This document shows positions 1 through 8,909 of a stretch of DNA of 64,000 bases, in pieces. The position numbers and the translations under genes were made by a program. The notes under the pieces were generated by a model. It did not search any database, was not told the DNA's origin, and saw only the letters and a list, made by a program, of their open reading frames with translations. This DNA comes from Drouetiella hepatica Uher 2000/2452 (GTDB taxonomy: Bacteria > Cyanobacteriota > Cyanobacteriia > Elainellales > Elainellaceae): positions 186,001 to 250,000 of the forward strand of contig JAHHHD010000001.1 of NCBI GenBank assembly GCA_019359505.1. The letters run 5' to 3'. Position 1 is the first letter of the stretch, and every line of letters begins with the position of its first letter.

Positions 1-1
1 G

Positions 2-478
2 AGTTACGCTTCAAACAACCGGATGGGCGATCGCCTCACTATTCAGGCAGTGCCAGGTGCACCCATTGGACCGCTTTTGGTGGAGAATGGCTACCTGCTC
101 ACATTGGCTAGCGGCACCAGTCTTTACTACGAGCCTCATGGGTTTCATTCAGCCACCCTGCAAGCTGTAGGTTCTGTGGATGTGATCATTACGCCACTGA
201 TTAGTCTAGAAATTCCTCTCTTAGGTTCTGTGATTCAGGGCAGCAAGACGGCGCTTCAGGTAATTGAGTGGCTGAAGCCTCAGGTTGTTGTGCCAACCGC
301 AGCTGGAGGCAACGTGCAGTCTGAAGGATTGCTAACCTCGGTATTACAGGAAAAGGGAAGCATTGAAGCGCTGCGAGCAACCCTAGCGGATCGCCAGATC
401 GCAACCCAAATCATGACTCCAAAACCGGGCGATCGCTTTCAGCCGATCGCAGTTCCTAGAAAAGTCGCTTTTTCCTGA
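2..478 (+). CDS. MBL-fold metallo-hydrolase, C-terminal part (cut by window edge)
   Basis: The reading frame is open to the left edge, so the N-terminus lies outside the window; the ATG at 23 is only an internal Met. The visible 150 or so residues resemble the C-terminal half of cyanobacterial beta-lactamase-fold hydrolases: alternating beta strands (LTIQAVPGAPIGPLLVENG, SLYYEPHGFH), a VDVIITPL strand and a WLKPQVVVPTAAGGN stretch, the usual late strand-turn of UlaG-like proteins. The HxHxDH metal motif would be upstream and cannot be checked, so the substrate is unknown. The gene ends at TGA 478, followed by about 400 bp without a gene. Confidence 0.6.
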   Translation, partial: SYASNNRMGDRLTIQAVPGAPIGPLLVENGYLLTLASGTSLYYEPHGFHSATLQAVGSVDVIITPLISLEIPLLGSVIQGSKTALQVIEWLKPQVVVPTAAGGNVQSEGLLTSVLQEKGSIEALRATLADRQIATQIMTPKPGDRFQPIAVPRKVAFS

Positions 479-885
479 CCTTGCAGCCTTAGTAAATTCG
501 TCAAGGTGAAGCTCGTTAAAATTTTGTTAGAAAAATTAGTTAGCCTGGAAGACCTGATAGTTTTTAAAGCCTAAGCAATTCAGCATCTGCCCTACCCTGC
601 TTTTTTACAGTAACTTTGCTCTTTCGTAGCGTGTTTCTAGCTTACTCTTCTAAAAATCCTCCTGATTATAGAGAGATTGCCTTTTGTACCCCATCACCCA
701 GGTTTATCAGGATTTATTGATTTATTTCTGCCTCACTGATAGCTCAGCGAGGTTGTTAGCATGTTATTTCAAGTTGCTGCCAAAGGTTGGGCACACTGAG
801 AACATGACTCGCCCATTGCCTTACCAACCGTGGCACGCTGGCTACGCTGCATAACTTGCTCATTTCATCATCGGACAGACCCTGC
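479..885. other. Intergenic region, no gene seen
   Basis: About 400 bp between the hydrolase stop and the histidine kinase start. It is moderately AT-rich with short A/T runs near 520-540. I see no ORF with coding character, no clear terminator and no convincing -35/-10 pair; the kinase promoter presumably lies here. Confidence 0.4.
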
Positions 886-2682
886 ATGCTTTCTTCTTTT
901 CAAGATGAATCGCCTAATCTTGAGGAAACCCCCAGAGTGAAGGGTCTTGAGACCTGCGAATCCAATGTGGCGGCGATGACTACCAGCGCCCAGCATCTGA
1001 TCCTAGATTCCTTCTTTGCGGCTGCTTCAGCGGTTTCCGCTGGGCTGTGCATTTACGACGCTCAGCTGCGGTTTGTTCGCATCAATAAAGCTCTGGCAGA
1101 AATCTATGGTTTGCCTGTGGAGGCGTACCCTGGTAAAACCATGCAGGAGGTGATCCCTGAATTTTCTACGGCTTTGGAGCCGATCTGTCGGCGGGTGCTA
1201 GACAGGGGCGAACCCATTGCCAATGTGGAAGTTCATGGAGAAAGTAAGTCTCAGCCCGGTATCGCTCGCTACTGGATGACCTCTTGCTTTCCGGTGCCGC
1301 TACCCCAAGGACAGGGTGTGGGCGTAATTGCCTTAGACAATACTGCCCGAAAACAGGTTGAAGAAGCCCTGCGCATGCAGCAATCAAGGCTCTATCAAGA
1401 AATTCAGCGCCTAAATGATGACTTGGAAAGCGAGGTGGAGGCGCGCACCGCTCAGCTTCAGCTTGCCTTTGAATTTGAGGCAACCCTGAAGCGAATTACC
1501 GATCGCGTTCGAGATAGTCTAGACGAAGATCTGATCCTGCAAGCCGCCGTGCGTGAACTTGCTACCGTCATTGGCGTGAGCGGCTGCAATGCCTCGCTTT
1601 ACGATATTGAGCAGGGCACCTCGACGATCTGCTATGAGTACACCCACTCCATGTCGCCCTATCAGGGACGGGTGTCCAAGTTCTCCACGGTTCCAGAGCT
1701 TTACGACCAGATTCTCAAAGGGCAGTATTTTCAATTCTGTACCCTGGTGCCCAACCCAGAGCGGGGATTGGTAGCAACGCTGACCTGTCCTATGCGAGAC
1801 GATCAAGGTGTAATTGGCGATTTGTGGCTGATTAATCACAAAGACTATTGCTTTAGCGATCAGGACATTCGTTTGGTAGAGCAGGTTGCAAACCAATGCG
1901 CGATCGCTATTCGCCAAGCCCGTCTCTACGAAGCTTCTCAGTCGCAGGTTAAGGAGCTGGAGTATCTCAACCAGCTCAAAGACGACTTTCTCAGCACGGT
2001 TTCTCACGAGCTTCGCACGCCGCTTTCCAACATGAAAATGGCGATTCATATGTTGCGCAACGCGCCTCCTTCCGCCCGCCGCGATCGCTACATGGAAATC
2101 TTGGAGGCAGAATGCACCCGCGAAACTGAGCTGATTAACGATTTGCTTGATCTTCAGCGGCTTGAGAATGACTGCTACACGATCGCCTTCGAAACTATTG
2201 ATCTACCGACTTGGCTGCCCAATATGGTTGCCCCATTTCGGTCGCGGGCGCAAAATCGCCAGCAAACCCTTGAACTTAATCTGCCTGAGCATATTGCAAC
2301 TGTGGTGAGCGATCGCAAGAGCTTAGAGCGGATTTTGGCAGAGCTGCTCAATAACGCCTGCAAATACACGGCTCCTGGGGGTGCGATCGCGCTCAGGGTG
2401 GAGTCCAATTTGGACAACAGAGGCGGATTAGTCATTTCTCAGCCGACGATTACCTTCAAAGTCAGCAATCAGGCGCAGGTTCCGGACACAGAACTGTTGC
2501 GTATGTTTGAAAAGTTTTATCGCATTCCCAAGAGCGACCCCTGGCAGCAGGGCGGCACCGGGTTGGGGCTAGCCTTGATCAAAAAGCTGGTGGAGACTCT
2601 GCGAGGAGACATAGAGGCTTCCAGCGGCAAAGGCTGGACAACCCTAACGGTAGAGTTGCCGACTTTAGCGAAAGTTGATTAG
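886..2682 (+). CDS. PAS-GAF sensor histidine kinase
   Basis: A cytosolic-type sensor kinase of 598 aa when started at ATG 886; a TTG at 856 would add ten residues. Order of domains: unstructured N-terminus; PAS domain about residues 40-160 (GLCIYDAQLRFVRINKAL); coiled coil about 165-205 (EIQRLNDDLESEVEARTAQL); GAF domain about 205-345; HisKA box with phospho-acceptor His374 (STVSHELRTPL); HATPase with N box near residue 489 (ELLNNACKYT) and G box GGTGLGLALIKKL near 556. No transmembrane segment is visible, so the PAS and GAF domains should sense an internal signal. No response regulator gene is adjacent, so it is an orphan kinase. A hairpin at 2709-2754 separates it from the convergent acyltransferase gene. 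Signal and partner are unknown. Confidence 0.9.
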   Translation: MLSSFQDESPNLEETPRVKGLETCESNVAAMTTSAQHLILDSFFAAASAVSAGLCIYDAQLRFVRINKALAEIYGLPVEAYPGKTMQEVIPEFSTALEPICRRVLDRGEPIANVEVHGESKSQPGIARYWMTSCFPVPLPQGQGVGVIALDNTARKQVEEALRMQQSRLYQEIQRLNDDLESEVEARTAQLQLAFEFEATLKRITDRVRDSLDEDLILQAAVRELATVIGVSGCNASLYDIEQGTSTICYEYTHSMSPYQGRVSKFSTVPELYDQILKGQYFQFCTLVPNPERGLVATLTCPMRDDQGVIGDLWLINHKDYCFSDQDIRLVEQVANQCAIAIRQARLYEASQSQVKELEYLNQLKDDFLSTVSHELRTPLSNMKMAIHMLRNAPPSARRDRYMEILEAECTRETELINDLLDLQRLENDCYTIAFETIDLPTWLPNMVAPFRSRAQNRQQTLELNLPEHIATVVSDRKSLERILAELLNNACKYTAPGGAIALRVESNLDNRGGLVISQPTITFKVSNQAQVPDTELLRMFEKFYRIPKSDPWQQGGTGLGLALIKKLVETLRGDIEASSGKGWTTLTVELPTLAKVD

Positions 2683-2708
2683 TGGTTAGTCAAGTAATTA
2701 GTTGGCGG

Positions 2709-2754
2709 GTGGATGGGTAGATGGGTAGATGACGGCTTCCATCTACTCATCCAC
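2709..2754. terminator. Inverted repeat between convergent genes, possible bidirectional terminator
   Basis: The arms GTGGATGGGTAGATG (2709-2723) and CATCTACTCATCCAC (2740-2754) pair with one mismatch. The GATGGGTA unit is repeated in the left arm. It lies between the ends of two convergent genes. There is no long T tract, so termination is inferred from position and structure. Confidence 0.5.
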
Positions 2755-2775
2755 TCGTCTACATCAACACTTCAA

Positions 2776-3651
2776 CTAATAATTGACATCATACCCACGA
2801 TCGCCAATCTGCCTCAGGGCCGCCTCTAAATCTTCCGTCAGGCGTTGGGCGTTTTGCTTAACCGATCCCTGCCTGTAGGCGCTGACCTCCAGCGGTTCCC
2901 CGATCGTGATATTCACCTTACAGCCCAACCGGGGAAAAGGTTGATCGTACTCTAGATGGATGGGCACCACCTTAATACCTAGACCGGGCTTACTGGACTC
3001 AGCTTGTAGCGCAAGGCGCGCCAAACCGGGCTTGAGAGAACGTAACTGCTGATCCCGAAAGATATTGCCCTCTGGATAGATCACCAGCATCTCTTGATTT
3101 TGCAGCACCTCTACGCCGTAGCGGAGACTCGCGATCGCCGGATGGCAGGGATTGACCGGAAAGCCGCCCAAACGCCGAATCAGCCAGCCCTGCAACCCCG
3201 TCATTTCGTTTGCCGACACCATGAATCGTAGATCGCGCCCAGTGACAAACCGCCCCACGGCATAGGGAACCAGCAGAGAATCCCAGCGGGCGCGATGTGT
3301 TGGCGCCAGAATTACAGCGCCCTCTCGCGGCAAATTTTCTTGACCCATTAATCGCATCCGAAAATAAGTGGGTAGCAGCAGCGCACCCAAAACATAGGCA
3401 ATTGGCGTCAGCCAGGATGAAATTCGGGAGTTAATGGTAATAATTGGCTCGGTAGCTGGAGAGTGATTTGTAGATTGAAGCTGAGCTGCCGCAGTCACCC
3501 GATCCGGCTCAATCAGCGACTCGGTCAGCAACTTGGACTGAGCACTGGACTGAGAACTCGACTGAGCAAGAAACTTAGTCAATGGAACGAATGGGCGCGA
3601 TCGCACTAGGGCAGACAGTGGGTGACTCTTCCAGGGACTCAGCGAAACCAT
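2776..3651 (-). CDS. 1-acyl-glycerol-3-phosphate acyltransferase-like (PlsC family)
   Basis: Acyltransferase of the PlsC/LPLAT superfamily, expected to move an acyl chain to lysophosphatidate or a related lipid at the membrane. Started at ATG 3651 it has 291 aa; a TTG at 3672 would add seven. The catalytic HX4D motif is present as HRARWD (His119 and Asp124 from the ATG), and YPEGNIFR is the acceptor-binding glycine motif. A hydrophobic segment (IAYVLGALLLPTYF) just before the HX4D box suits membrane association. The first 75 residues are a Ser/Gln-rich extension (SSSQSSAQS) not typical of the core family. Which acyl acceptor is used cannot be read from the sequence. Confidence 0.8.
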   Translation of the reverse strand: MVSLSPWKSHPLSALVRSRPFVPLTKFLAQSSSQSSAQSKLLTESLIEPDRVTAAAQLQSTNHSPATEPIITINSRISSWLTPIAYVLGALLLPTYFRMRLMGQENLPREGAVILAPTHRARWDSLLVPYAVGRFVTGRDLRFMVSANEMTGLQGWLIRRLGGFPVNPCHPAIASLRYGVEVLQNQEMLVIYPEGNIFRDQQLRSLKPGLARLALQAESSKPGLGIKVVPIHLEYDQPFPRLGCKVNITIGEPLEVSAYRQGSVKQNAQRLTEDLEAALRQIGDRGYDVNY

Positions 3652-3806
3652 AAAATACTTACTAGGAATCAATTAACTACAGCATTAGATGAGGGTGGCT
3701 AGGCTTACACTCTGCCCGTCTAGCGTTTCACCCTCGACATCTACTCATACAACATAGGAGATTTGGGAGCGCTGTTGCTTAGAAAAAGGACAGTTCTAGT
3801 GCTGTC

Positions 3807-3898
3807 TATAGCAACCGCCAAGGCGATTAGGACGGGGACATTTTGGGTGGGGCGCGCAGCGCCCCACCCAAAATGTCTTAAGCAAACTGGCGACAGCT
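3807..3898. repeat. Palindromic dispersed repeat, family A copy 1
   Basis: The element starts TATAGCAACCGCCAAGGCG, runs through TTAGGACGGGGAC, and then forms a perfect 18-bp hairpin (3838-3855 with 3859-3876) with a 3-nt GCA loop. It ends GCAAACTGGCGACAGCT. Related copies are at 13847, 19243, 21324 and 61244. It sits 12 bp beyond the tadA stop codon. Confidence 0.85.
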
Positions 3899-3910
3899 CT
3901 GTTCAGCAGC

Positions 3911-4405
3911 CTACCGCCGTTGGGCAAACCAGGTCTGCAACTGCTGACGACAGGTAGATTCCAAAATCCCTCCTAGCACCCCAAGGCGGTGATTCGAGAC
4001 AGGACTATCCGGCAGATTAATTACGGTGCGAATGGCTCCAGTTTTGGGATCATCTGCACCATAAACCAGCAAGCCTATCCGCCCATGAACGATCGCCCCG
4101 CTACACATCGGGCAAGGCTCTAGCGTCACATAGAGCGTACATCGCTCTAGATGCCAGGTCGCTAACGCCTGTCCGGCTCGTCGCAGAGCAATGATCTCGG
4201 CATGAGCCGTGGGATCGTGATCTCGCTCCCGACGATTTTCTCCCTCAGCGATCTTTTCGCCTTGACTGTCCACCACCACGGCTCCGACTGGCACTTCACC
4301 CGCTTGACCTGCCGACTCCGCTAGGGCGATCGCTCGACTCATCCAGTGGTAGTGCCGCAAATACTCTGGGTCATCAATCCAAGGGGGCGGGATATTGAAA
4401 CTCAT
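3911..4405 (-). CDS. tadA: tRNA-specific adenosine deaminase TadA
   Basis: Zinc-dependent deaminase converting A34 to inosine in tRNA-Arg(ACG), needed to read CGN codons. It has 164 aa, normal for TadA. The active-site motif HAE is at residues 68-70 (His68 zinc ligand, Glu70 proton shuttle) and PCPMC at 97-101 supplies Cys98 and Cys101. The VPVGAVVV strand and the YGADDPKTGA region also match the family. It starts at ATG 4405 and lies 20 bp downstream of the glutaredoxin gene, with which it is probably co-transcribed leftward. Confidence 0.93.
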   Translation of the reverse strand: MSFNIPPPWIDDPEYLRHYHWMSRAIALAESAGQAGEVPVGAVVVDSQGEKIAEGENRRERDHDPTAHAEIIALRRAGQALATWHLERCTLYVTLEPCPMCSGAIVHGRIGLLVYGADDPKTGAIRTVINLPDSPVSNHRLGVLGGILESTCRQQLQTWFAQRR

Positions 4406-4425
4406 ACGGCTAGATTAGCTTTCCG

Positions 4426-4740
4426 TCAGCCTTGGCTTTCCATTAGCCTTGCGTCTAGCTGTCCAGCGCGATCGAGCGCATACAGATCGTCGCAGCCGCC
4501 AATGTACTGATGGTTGATAAAGATTTGGGGAACCGATCGCTTTCCGTTGGCGCGTTCTGCCATCTGGGTACGGGCGGCATCGTCGCCGTCAATCTTATAT
4601 TCTGTGAACTGAACTCCTTTCCAACGCAGCAAAATTTTTGCCCGAATGCAGTAGGGACAAGTTTGCCAGGTATAAATTTCGACGATCGCCTTAATAGCTT
4701 CAGGATGGCGATTAAACCAGGCGTTAAAAGTGTTTAACAT
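4426..4740 (-). CDS. grxC: Glutaredoxin 3 (GrxC-type)
   Basis: Small dithiol oxidoreductase that uses glutathione to reduce disulfides. The protein is 104 aa, with about 20 residues before the first strand EIYTWQTCPYC. The redox motif CPYC is at residues 28-31, the cis-proline loop is RSVPQIFIN, and GGCDDLYALDRAGQLD is the usual C-terminal GG-[CS]DD glutathione-binding motif. The start is ATG 4740, 45 bp below the end of the RodZ-like gene, and it probably belongs to the same leftward transcript as tadA. Confidence 0.92.
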   Translation of the reverse strand: MLNTFNAWFNRHPEAIKAIVEIYTWQTCPYCIRAKILLRWKGVQFTEYKIDGDDAARTQMAERANGKRSVPQIFINHQYIGGCDDLYALDRAGQLDARLMESQG

Positions 4741-4785
4741 AGCTTCTCAAAAAGTGGGTCAGAATAGGGTTTCAAAGCTCTTGAG

Positions 4786-5634
4786 CTACTGGCTGGCTTC
4801 TGGATTGGGTAGACTTGCCGCACTCTGACCTGGAGAAAAAGTCTTTTCCTCTACTGCGCCTGCTGCACCCATGGGCTGCGGCTGTCCGCCATTGTAAGCC
4901 ACCATAACGCCCCCGGCATTGCCTGCTCGAATCCGCACCTGATTGTTGGCAGCCCAAGTACGCTCTGTGCCTTCAGGTAAAACCTCAGCTAGTTTGACTT
5001 CACCATCCACCTCAACTTCAATCCAGGATTGAGCCGTCAGTTTCATGTCAATCTGGACAGGTTTATCGGGCTGGGCAGGTTTATCGGGTTGAGATCCGGT
5101 GAGGGGCTGAGCCAAACTGCTAGATAGCCCGATCGCCGCTTTGTTTGGACTGCCAATCGAAGGCTGCTGCGCCGTCTGAACTTGTCCACCCATGCGCGAA
5201 TTGGGTGAAGAGGTAGTGCCCGGAGCCGATCGCCCCACAATAAAAGACAGCAGACTCACCGATGCCATAATCAGCGCCACATAGGCAACATAGAGATGAA
5301 GTGGTCGCAATTGAGCCGCAGGGCTATCTTTCCACGAGTCTTGTTGGGGAAGACGCAATATCCTTTCAGTTGGGAAAGCATCTGCACAATCTGTGCCATC
5401 TAGCCCCAAACTGTCGGCATATCGCTTAATAAAGCCTTGAACATAGACGGGTTCAGGTAGCTGATGAATCTCGCCCGATTCGATCGCCCGCAGCAGCCGA
5501 GGTTGGATCAAAGTTTTGGCAGAGACTTCATCAAGAGACAAAGCCTGATCTTCTCGCACTTGACGCAGATAGGCTCCAATTTGCATCAAGCGATGCACTT
5601 GCTCCTGTTGGGTGAGGATTGTTTCTCTAGTCAT
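4786..5634 (-). CDS. RodZ-like helix-turn-helix membrane protein
   Basis: The protein has 282 aa. Residues about 16-80 are a Cro/C1-type helix-turn-helix (IGAYLRQVREDQALSLDEVSAKTLIQPRLLRAIE) with the YVQGFIKRYADSLGLDG extension characteristic of RodZ. A single transmembrane helix follows (AYVALIMASVSLLSFIVG, about 120-138), then a Pro/Gln/Ser-rich linker with a PDKPAQPDKPVQ repeat, and a C-terminal beta domain (TAQSWIEVEVDGEVKLAEVLPEGTE; DUF4115-like, about 195-260). RodZ links the MreB cytoskeleton to the cell-wall elongation machinery; the role here is inferred from architecture. Its ATG overlaps the 3' end of the upstream pseudouridine synthase gene by 8 nt, so the two are translationally linked. 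Confidence 0.82.
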   Translation of the reverse strand: MTRETILTQQEQVHRLMQIGAYLRQVREDQALSLDEVSAKTLIQPRLLRAIESGEIHQLPEPVYVQGFIKRYADSLGLDGTDCADAFPTERILRLPQQDSWKDSPAAQLRPLHLYVAYVALIMASVSLLSFIVGRSAPGTTSSPNSRMGGQVQTAQQPSIGSPNKAAIGLSSSLAQPLTGSQPDKPAQPDKPVQIDMKLTAQSWIEVEVDGEVKLAEVLPEGTERTWAANNQVRIRAGNAGGVMVAYNGGQPQPMGAAGAVEEKTFSPGQSAASLPNPEASQ

Positions 5635-6541
5635 GATGAGTCGCCTTTACTTTCTCGCGCTTGCCAGTCTCTGGAGCCTGCTTCTCTAGAGCCTGCTTCT
5701 CTGGAACTTGAAGACCCGGAGCTTGAAGACCTGGAGCCTGAAGACCAGAGGAAACTTGCTGACGCAGATACTCTACTTCTGCCGCCATCAAGGAACGATA
5801 TTGACCGCTCGGCAATTGTCCCAGATTTATTGCCCCGATCGCCACTCGATGTAGCCGAACAACAGGATGACCTAGCTGCTCAGCCACCCGACGAATCTGG
5901 CGATTTCGCCCTTCCCGCAGCACTACCTCTAAGTTAGTGTGTTTTGAGGCGATTCGTAAGTCTGGATAACCACCCTGCCTAGAATCCAAAACCTTCACCT
6001 CAGCCGGGAGCGTCAGCCGCCCCTCTAGCCAAATTCCCTGCCGCCATTGTTGCAACACCTCTGGCGAAGGTGAACCTTCTACCTGCACTTGGTAGACCTT
6101 ATGAATCTGATGGCGGGGATGGGTAAAGCCCGCAGTTACCTCACCATCGTTGGTCAACAGCAACGCCCCTGTGGACATGACATCTAGCCGTCCTACGGGA
6201 TGAATGCCTGTGTCCTGCCGCAGCGAGTTAGGCAGCAGGTCGAGCACGGTCGATCGCCCCTCCGGATCATCACAGGTCGAAACGACTCCAATGGGCTTGT
6301 TCACCAATAGGTAGAGGCGTTGCGGACGATCGCTCATCTGCACCCGCTGACCATCTACCTCAATCTGGTCAATGGCTGGATCGGCTTTTTCACCCAACTG
6401 CGCGATCGCCCCATTCAGCCGCACTCGCCCCGCCAAAATCATCTGCTCAGCCTGACGGCGCGAGGCAATCCCCCACTGAGATAGGATTTTTTGCAGTCGT
6501 TCAGCCATAGGATTAGCCACTCGTGTTAGCCACTCGTTCAT
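5627..6541 (-). CDS. rRNA pseudouridine synthase, RsuA/RluB family
   Basis: Enzyme that isomerises uridine in rRNA. An S4 RNA-binding domain (about 12-60: ERLQKILSQWGIASRRQAEQ) precedes the catalytic domain with the GRLDVMSTGALLLTNDG motif, Asp120 being the catalytic residue, and a KVYQVQVEG strand. Length with the ATG at 6541 is 304 aa. That ATG overlaps the stop of sphS (TGATG), favouring coupled translation, but the conserved family start is the second Met (ATG 6508, MAERLQKIL). The C-terminal tail is low-complexity with repeated GLQAP/EKQAP units. Target site (23S U2605 or 16S U516) cannot be decided. Confidence 0.9.
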   Translation of the reverse strand: MNEWLTRVANPMAERLQKILSQWGIASRRQAEQMILAGRVRLNGAIAQLGEKADPAIDQIEVDGQRVQMSDRPQRLYLLVNKPIGVVSTCDDPEGRSTVLDLLPNSLRQDTGIHPVGRLDVMSTGALLLTNDGEVTAGFTHPRHQIHKVYQVQVEGSPSPEVLQQWRQGIWLEGRLTLPAEVKVLDSRQGGYPDLRIASKHTNLEVVLREGRNRQIRRVAEQLGHPVVRLHRVAIGAINLGQLPSGQYRSLMAAEVEYLRQQVSSGLQAPGLQAPGLQVPEKQALEKQAPETGKREKVKATHHD

Positions 6542-8040
6542 CAGCTACGGTTCGTCGGATGTTCAACAGATGAGGCAGACATTTGTTGCGGCAGACGCAC
6601 CTGTAGCCATGCGCCTCCTGTCTCCGGATGATTGCTGGCTCGAATCGAGCCTTGATGGACTTCCACAATCTGTTGAGCGATCGCTAGCCCTAGCCCATTG
6701 CCTCCCTGAATCTGCGCGTCAAGCCCGTTGGGCGAATTCACCCATGCGCTCTTTGAGGAGGGAACGGTGAAGCCAACCCCAGAAGGCTGGCTTACAGAAG
6801 GCTGGGTAGCAGAAGATGAGACAGCAAGCCTTGCCCTAGAAGGATCTGCCCGATAGAATCGCTCAAACACATGGGGTAAATCTTTCTCTGGAAAACCTGA
6901 CCCGTAGTCGATCACATCTAAGTGAACTGAGGCGTAGGACTCAGGAATCTTTGAATGACTGGCGTTCTGATGACTGGCGTTCAGAGAATTTTGAGGAGGC
7001 TGCAAGCTAACCGTGATCCGAATCGGGTGGTGAAAAGGACTGTACTTAATACTGTTGTCCAGGAGATTGACCAAAAGACGGTGAAATCGAGACTGATCGA
7101 TCAGAATGATCAGGCGATCGGGACCTGAATACTCTAAAGTCAGATCCCTCTTGCGAGCCAGAGGTTCCAGACTATTCCAGACAGAGTGGATCAATTCTAC
7201 CAAATCGGTGGGCTTCAGCTTCAGAGGAGAGGATGATCCACGCTCAATGCGGCTCAGATCTAGCAGATCTTCCACTAGGTTGCTTAGACGTACAGTTTCG
7301 TTGATGAGGCGATCGACCCAACCTTTGAGCGGTGGCTCCAAGCGCGATTGCAGCGTTTCAGCCACCAGCCGAATTGAAGTGAGCGGAGTCTTTAGCTCAT
7401 GCGCCAGATCAGAAGCCCAGCGATCGTGCTGCTGCATGATGCTCATTGCTTCCTGGCGATTTTCCAGAAAAATGCCAGTCTGGTTTTCTCGGAGCGGTAT
7501 TCCATAGCCGCGCAGGGCATAAGTTCTCTGAGTGGCAATGTTGAGCGGATCGGCGCTCACCGGATAAAAGATCCACTCACTTTGGCAGGGTTTACCCGTA
7601 TTGCGGGTCTGCTCGATGAGGTCGTCTAGCTCATAAGAACGCACCAGCTCCAGGAGAAGCCTAGGCTGAGTTGGGTAGGTTTCTGGCTTGATGCCCAACA
7701 GGATTTGAGCCTGCTGATTGCACCAAATAAACCGATTTTCATCATCCACCTGCAAATAGCCTACGGGCGCAACCTGGACGATTTGCCGATAGGTTTCAAG
7801 CTGTTGCTCAAGCTGCTGCTGCACCTTCTGCTGATGACCGATCGCCAACGCCAGCTGAGCGGTAGAAGAGAATGGCAAGTCACTGACATTTGGCTTGAAC
7901 TTACGAGCCAGATTATCCAATCGGGCATGGAAACGCGATCGCTGCCACCAGAGCAACGATAATCCAATGCCTAATCCTGAGAAAAATTCAAGGACTGCCA
8001 CGAGCGGAAACCTTCGAGGGACTAGCGCTGCGCCATGCAA
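6541..8040 (-). CDS. sphS: Phosphate-type sensor histidine kinase SphS
   Basis: Sensor kinase paired with the adjacent OmpR-type regulator; in cyanobacteria this arrangement is the phosphate-starvation system SphS-SphR. The N-terminus has one hydrophobic segment (VAVLEFFSGLGIGLSLLWW), then a PAS domain about 88-185 (APVGYLQVDDENRFIWCN), a HisKA box with His214 (SDLAHELKTPLTSI), and an HATPase with HVFERFYRADPSR and GGNGLGLAIAQQIV. Two unusual insertions are seen: a duplicated NASH stretch and a Ser/Pro/Gln-rich insert of about 45 residues between the F and G2 boxes. The start is uncertain: TTG 8040 gives 499 aa; GTG 8001 just before the hydrophobic segment is equally plausible. The assignment rests on context and architecture. 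Confidence 0.82.
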   Translation of the reverse strand: MHGAALVPRRFPLVAVLEFFSGLGIGLSLLWWQRSRFHARLDNLARKFKPNVSDLPFSSTAQLALAIGHQQKVQQQLEQQLETYRQIVQVAPVGYLQVDDENRFIWCNQQAQILLGIKPETYPTQPRLLLELVRSYELDDLIEQTRNTGKPCQSEWIFYPVSADPLNIATQRTYALRGYGIPLRENQTGIFLENRQEAMSIMQQHDRWASDLAHELKTPLTSIRLVAETLQSRLEPPLKGWVDRLINETVRLSNLVEDLLDLSRIERGSSSPLKLKPTDLVELIHSVWNSLEPLARKRDLTLEYSGPDRLIILIDQSRFHRLLVNLLDNSIKYSPFHHPIRITVSLQPPQNSLNASHQNASHSKIPESYASVHLDVIDYGSGFPEKDLPHVFERFYRADPSRARLAVSSSATQPSVSQPSGVGFTVPSSKSAWVNSPNGLDAQIQGGNGLGLAIAQQIVEVHQGSIRASNHPETGGAWLQVRLPQQMSASSVEHPTNRS

Positions 8041-8144
8041 CCAGCACTCCCCCTTACTCTACAGCAACTCAATCTGAACGGTCAGTATTGCCTAACGCAA
8101 TCCGTTAGCCCCTATTAGCCCTTGCTAGCCCCTATTAGCCCTGA

Positions 8145-8909
8145 TTAACCAAAGCGGTATCCAAACCCCCTGACAGTCAGCAGATACTCCGGACGGCTAG
8201 GATCGCTTTCCAATTTTTCGCGTAGCCAGCGGATATGGACATCCACTGTCTTGCTGTCGCCCATAAAATCAGGTCCCCAAATTCGCTCAATCAGCTGCTC
8301 TCTCGACCAAACTCGTCGAGGATGAGACATGAAAAGCTCCAAGATCCGGAACTCTTTGGGCGAAAGGTTAATCTCCTCATTGCGCACCGTTACCCGACAT
8401 TCCTGCGGATACAGCATGATGTCCTGGAAACGCAAGGTCGATTCTTGGGTCTGAAGCTGCGTATGGCGATGGCGGCGCATCAAAGCGCGGCACCGGGCAA
8501 CCAGTTCTCGCATCCCAAAGGGCTTGGTTAGGTAGTCATCTGCTCCCACCTCCAGACCTACCACGCGATCGGTTTCACTACCTTTAGCGCTCAGCATCAA
8601 AATGGGAACGCTATTGCCTTCATGCCGCACTAAACGGCACAGATCTAACCCGTTGACGTAGGGCAGCATTAAATCAAGAATGATCAGATCGAAAGGGATA
8701 ACGTCTAAAGGATATCCAGATTCAGCAGACTTGCAGACCAAGTTCAGCCCTTTACGTCCATCTTCAGCCGTCACCACTTCGTAGCCTTCTTCGGCCAGCG
8801 CCAGAGCGATCGTCTCTCGAATCAGTTCTTCATCCTCAACCACTAGAACGCGTCCTAGCTTCACGTCTCTCTGAAGTTTTATCGCGTCTGGTGTGAGTGT
8901 TAGTGCCAT
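8145..8909 (-). CDS. sphR: OmpR/PhoB-type response regulator SphR
   Basis: Transcription factor of 254 aa. The receiver domain spans about 18-135 with acidic pocket Glu25/Asp26, phospho-acceptor Asp79 (FDLIILDLMLPYVNG) and the Lys of LTKPFGMREL. The C-terminal winged helix about 155-254 includes LSPKEFRILELFMSHP and SKTVDVHIRWLREKLE with the final YLLTVRGFGYRFG typical of PhoB-like regulators. The kinase gene follows about 100 bp downstream on the same strand, interrupted by short TAGCCCCTATTAGCC repeats near 8106-8140. Activation of pho genes under phosphate limitation is inferred from the SphSR family. The ATG at 8909 gives a short extension before the receiver domain. Confidence 0.85.
   Translation of the reverse strand: MALTLTPDAIKLQRDVKLGRVLVVEDEELIRETIALALAEEGYEVVTAEDGRKGLNLVCKSAESGYPLDVIPFDLIILDLMLPYVNGLDLCRLVRHEGNSVPILMLSAKGSETDRVVGLEVGADDYLTKPFGMRELVARCRALMRRHRHTQLQTQESTLRFQDIMLYPQECRVTVRNEEINLSPKEFRILELFMSHPRRVWSREQLIERIWGPDFMGDSKTVDVHIRWLREKLESDPSRPEYLLTVRGFGYRFG

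Noticed and set aside
3763-3957. 64-codon ORF (+) at 3.8 kb
   Set aside because: It is created by the open frames through family A copy 1 and runs antisense into tadA.
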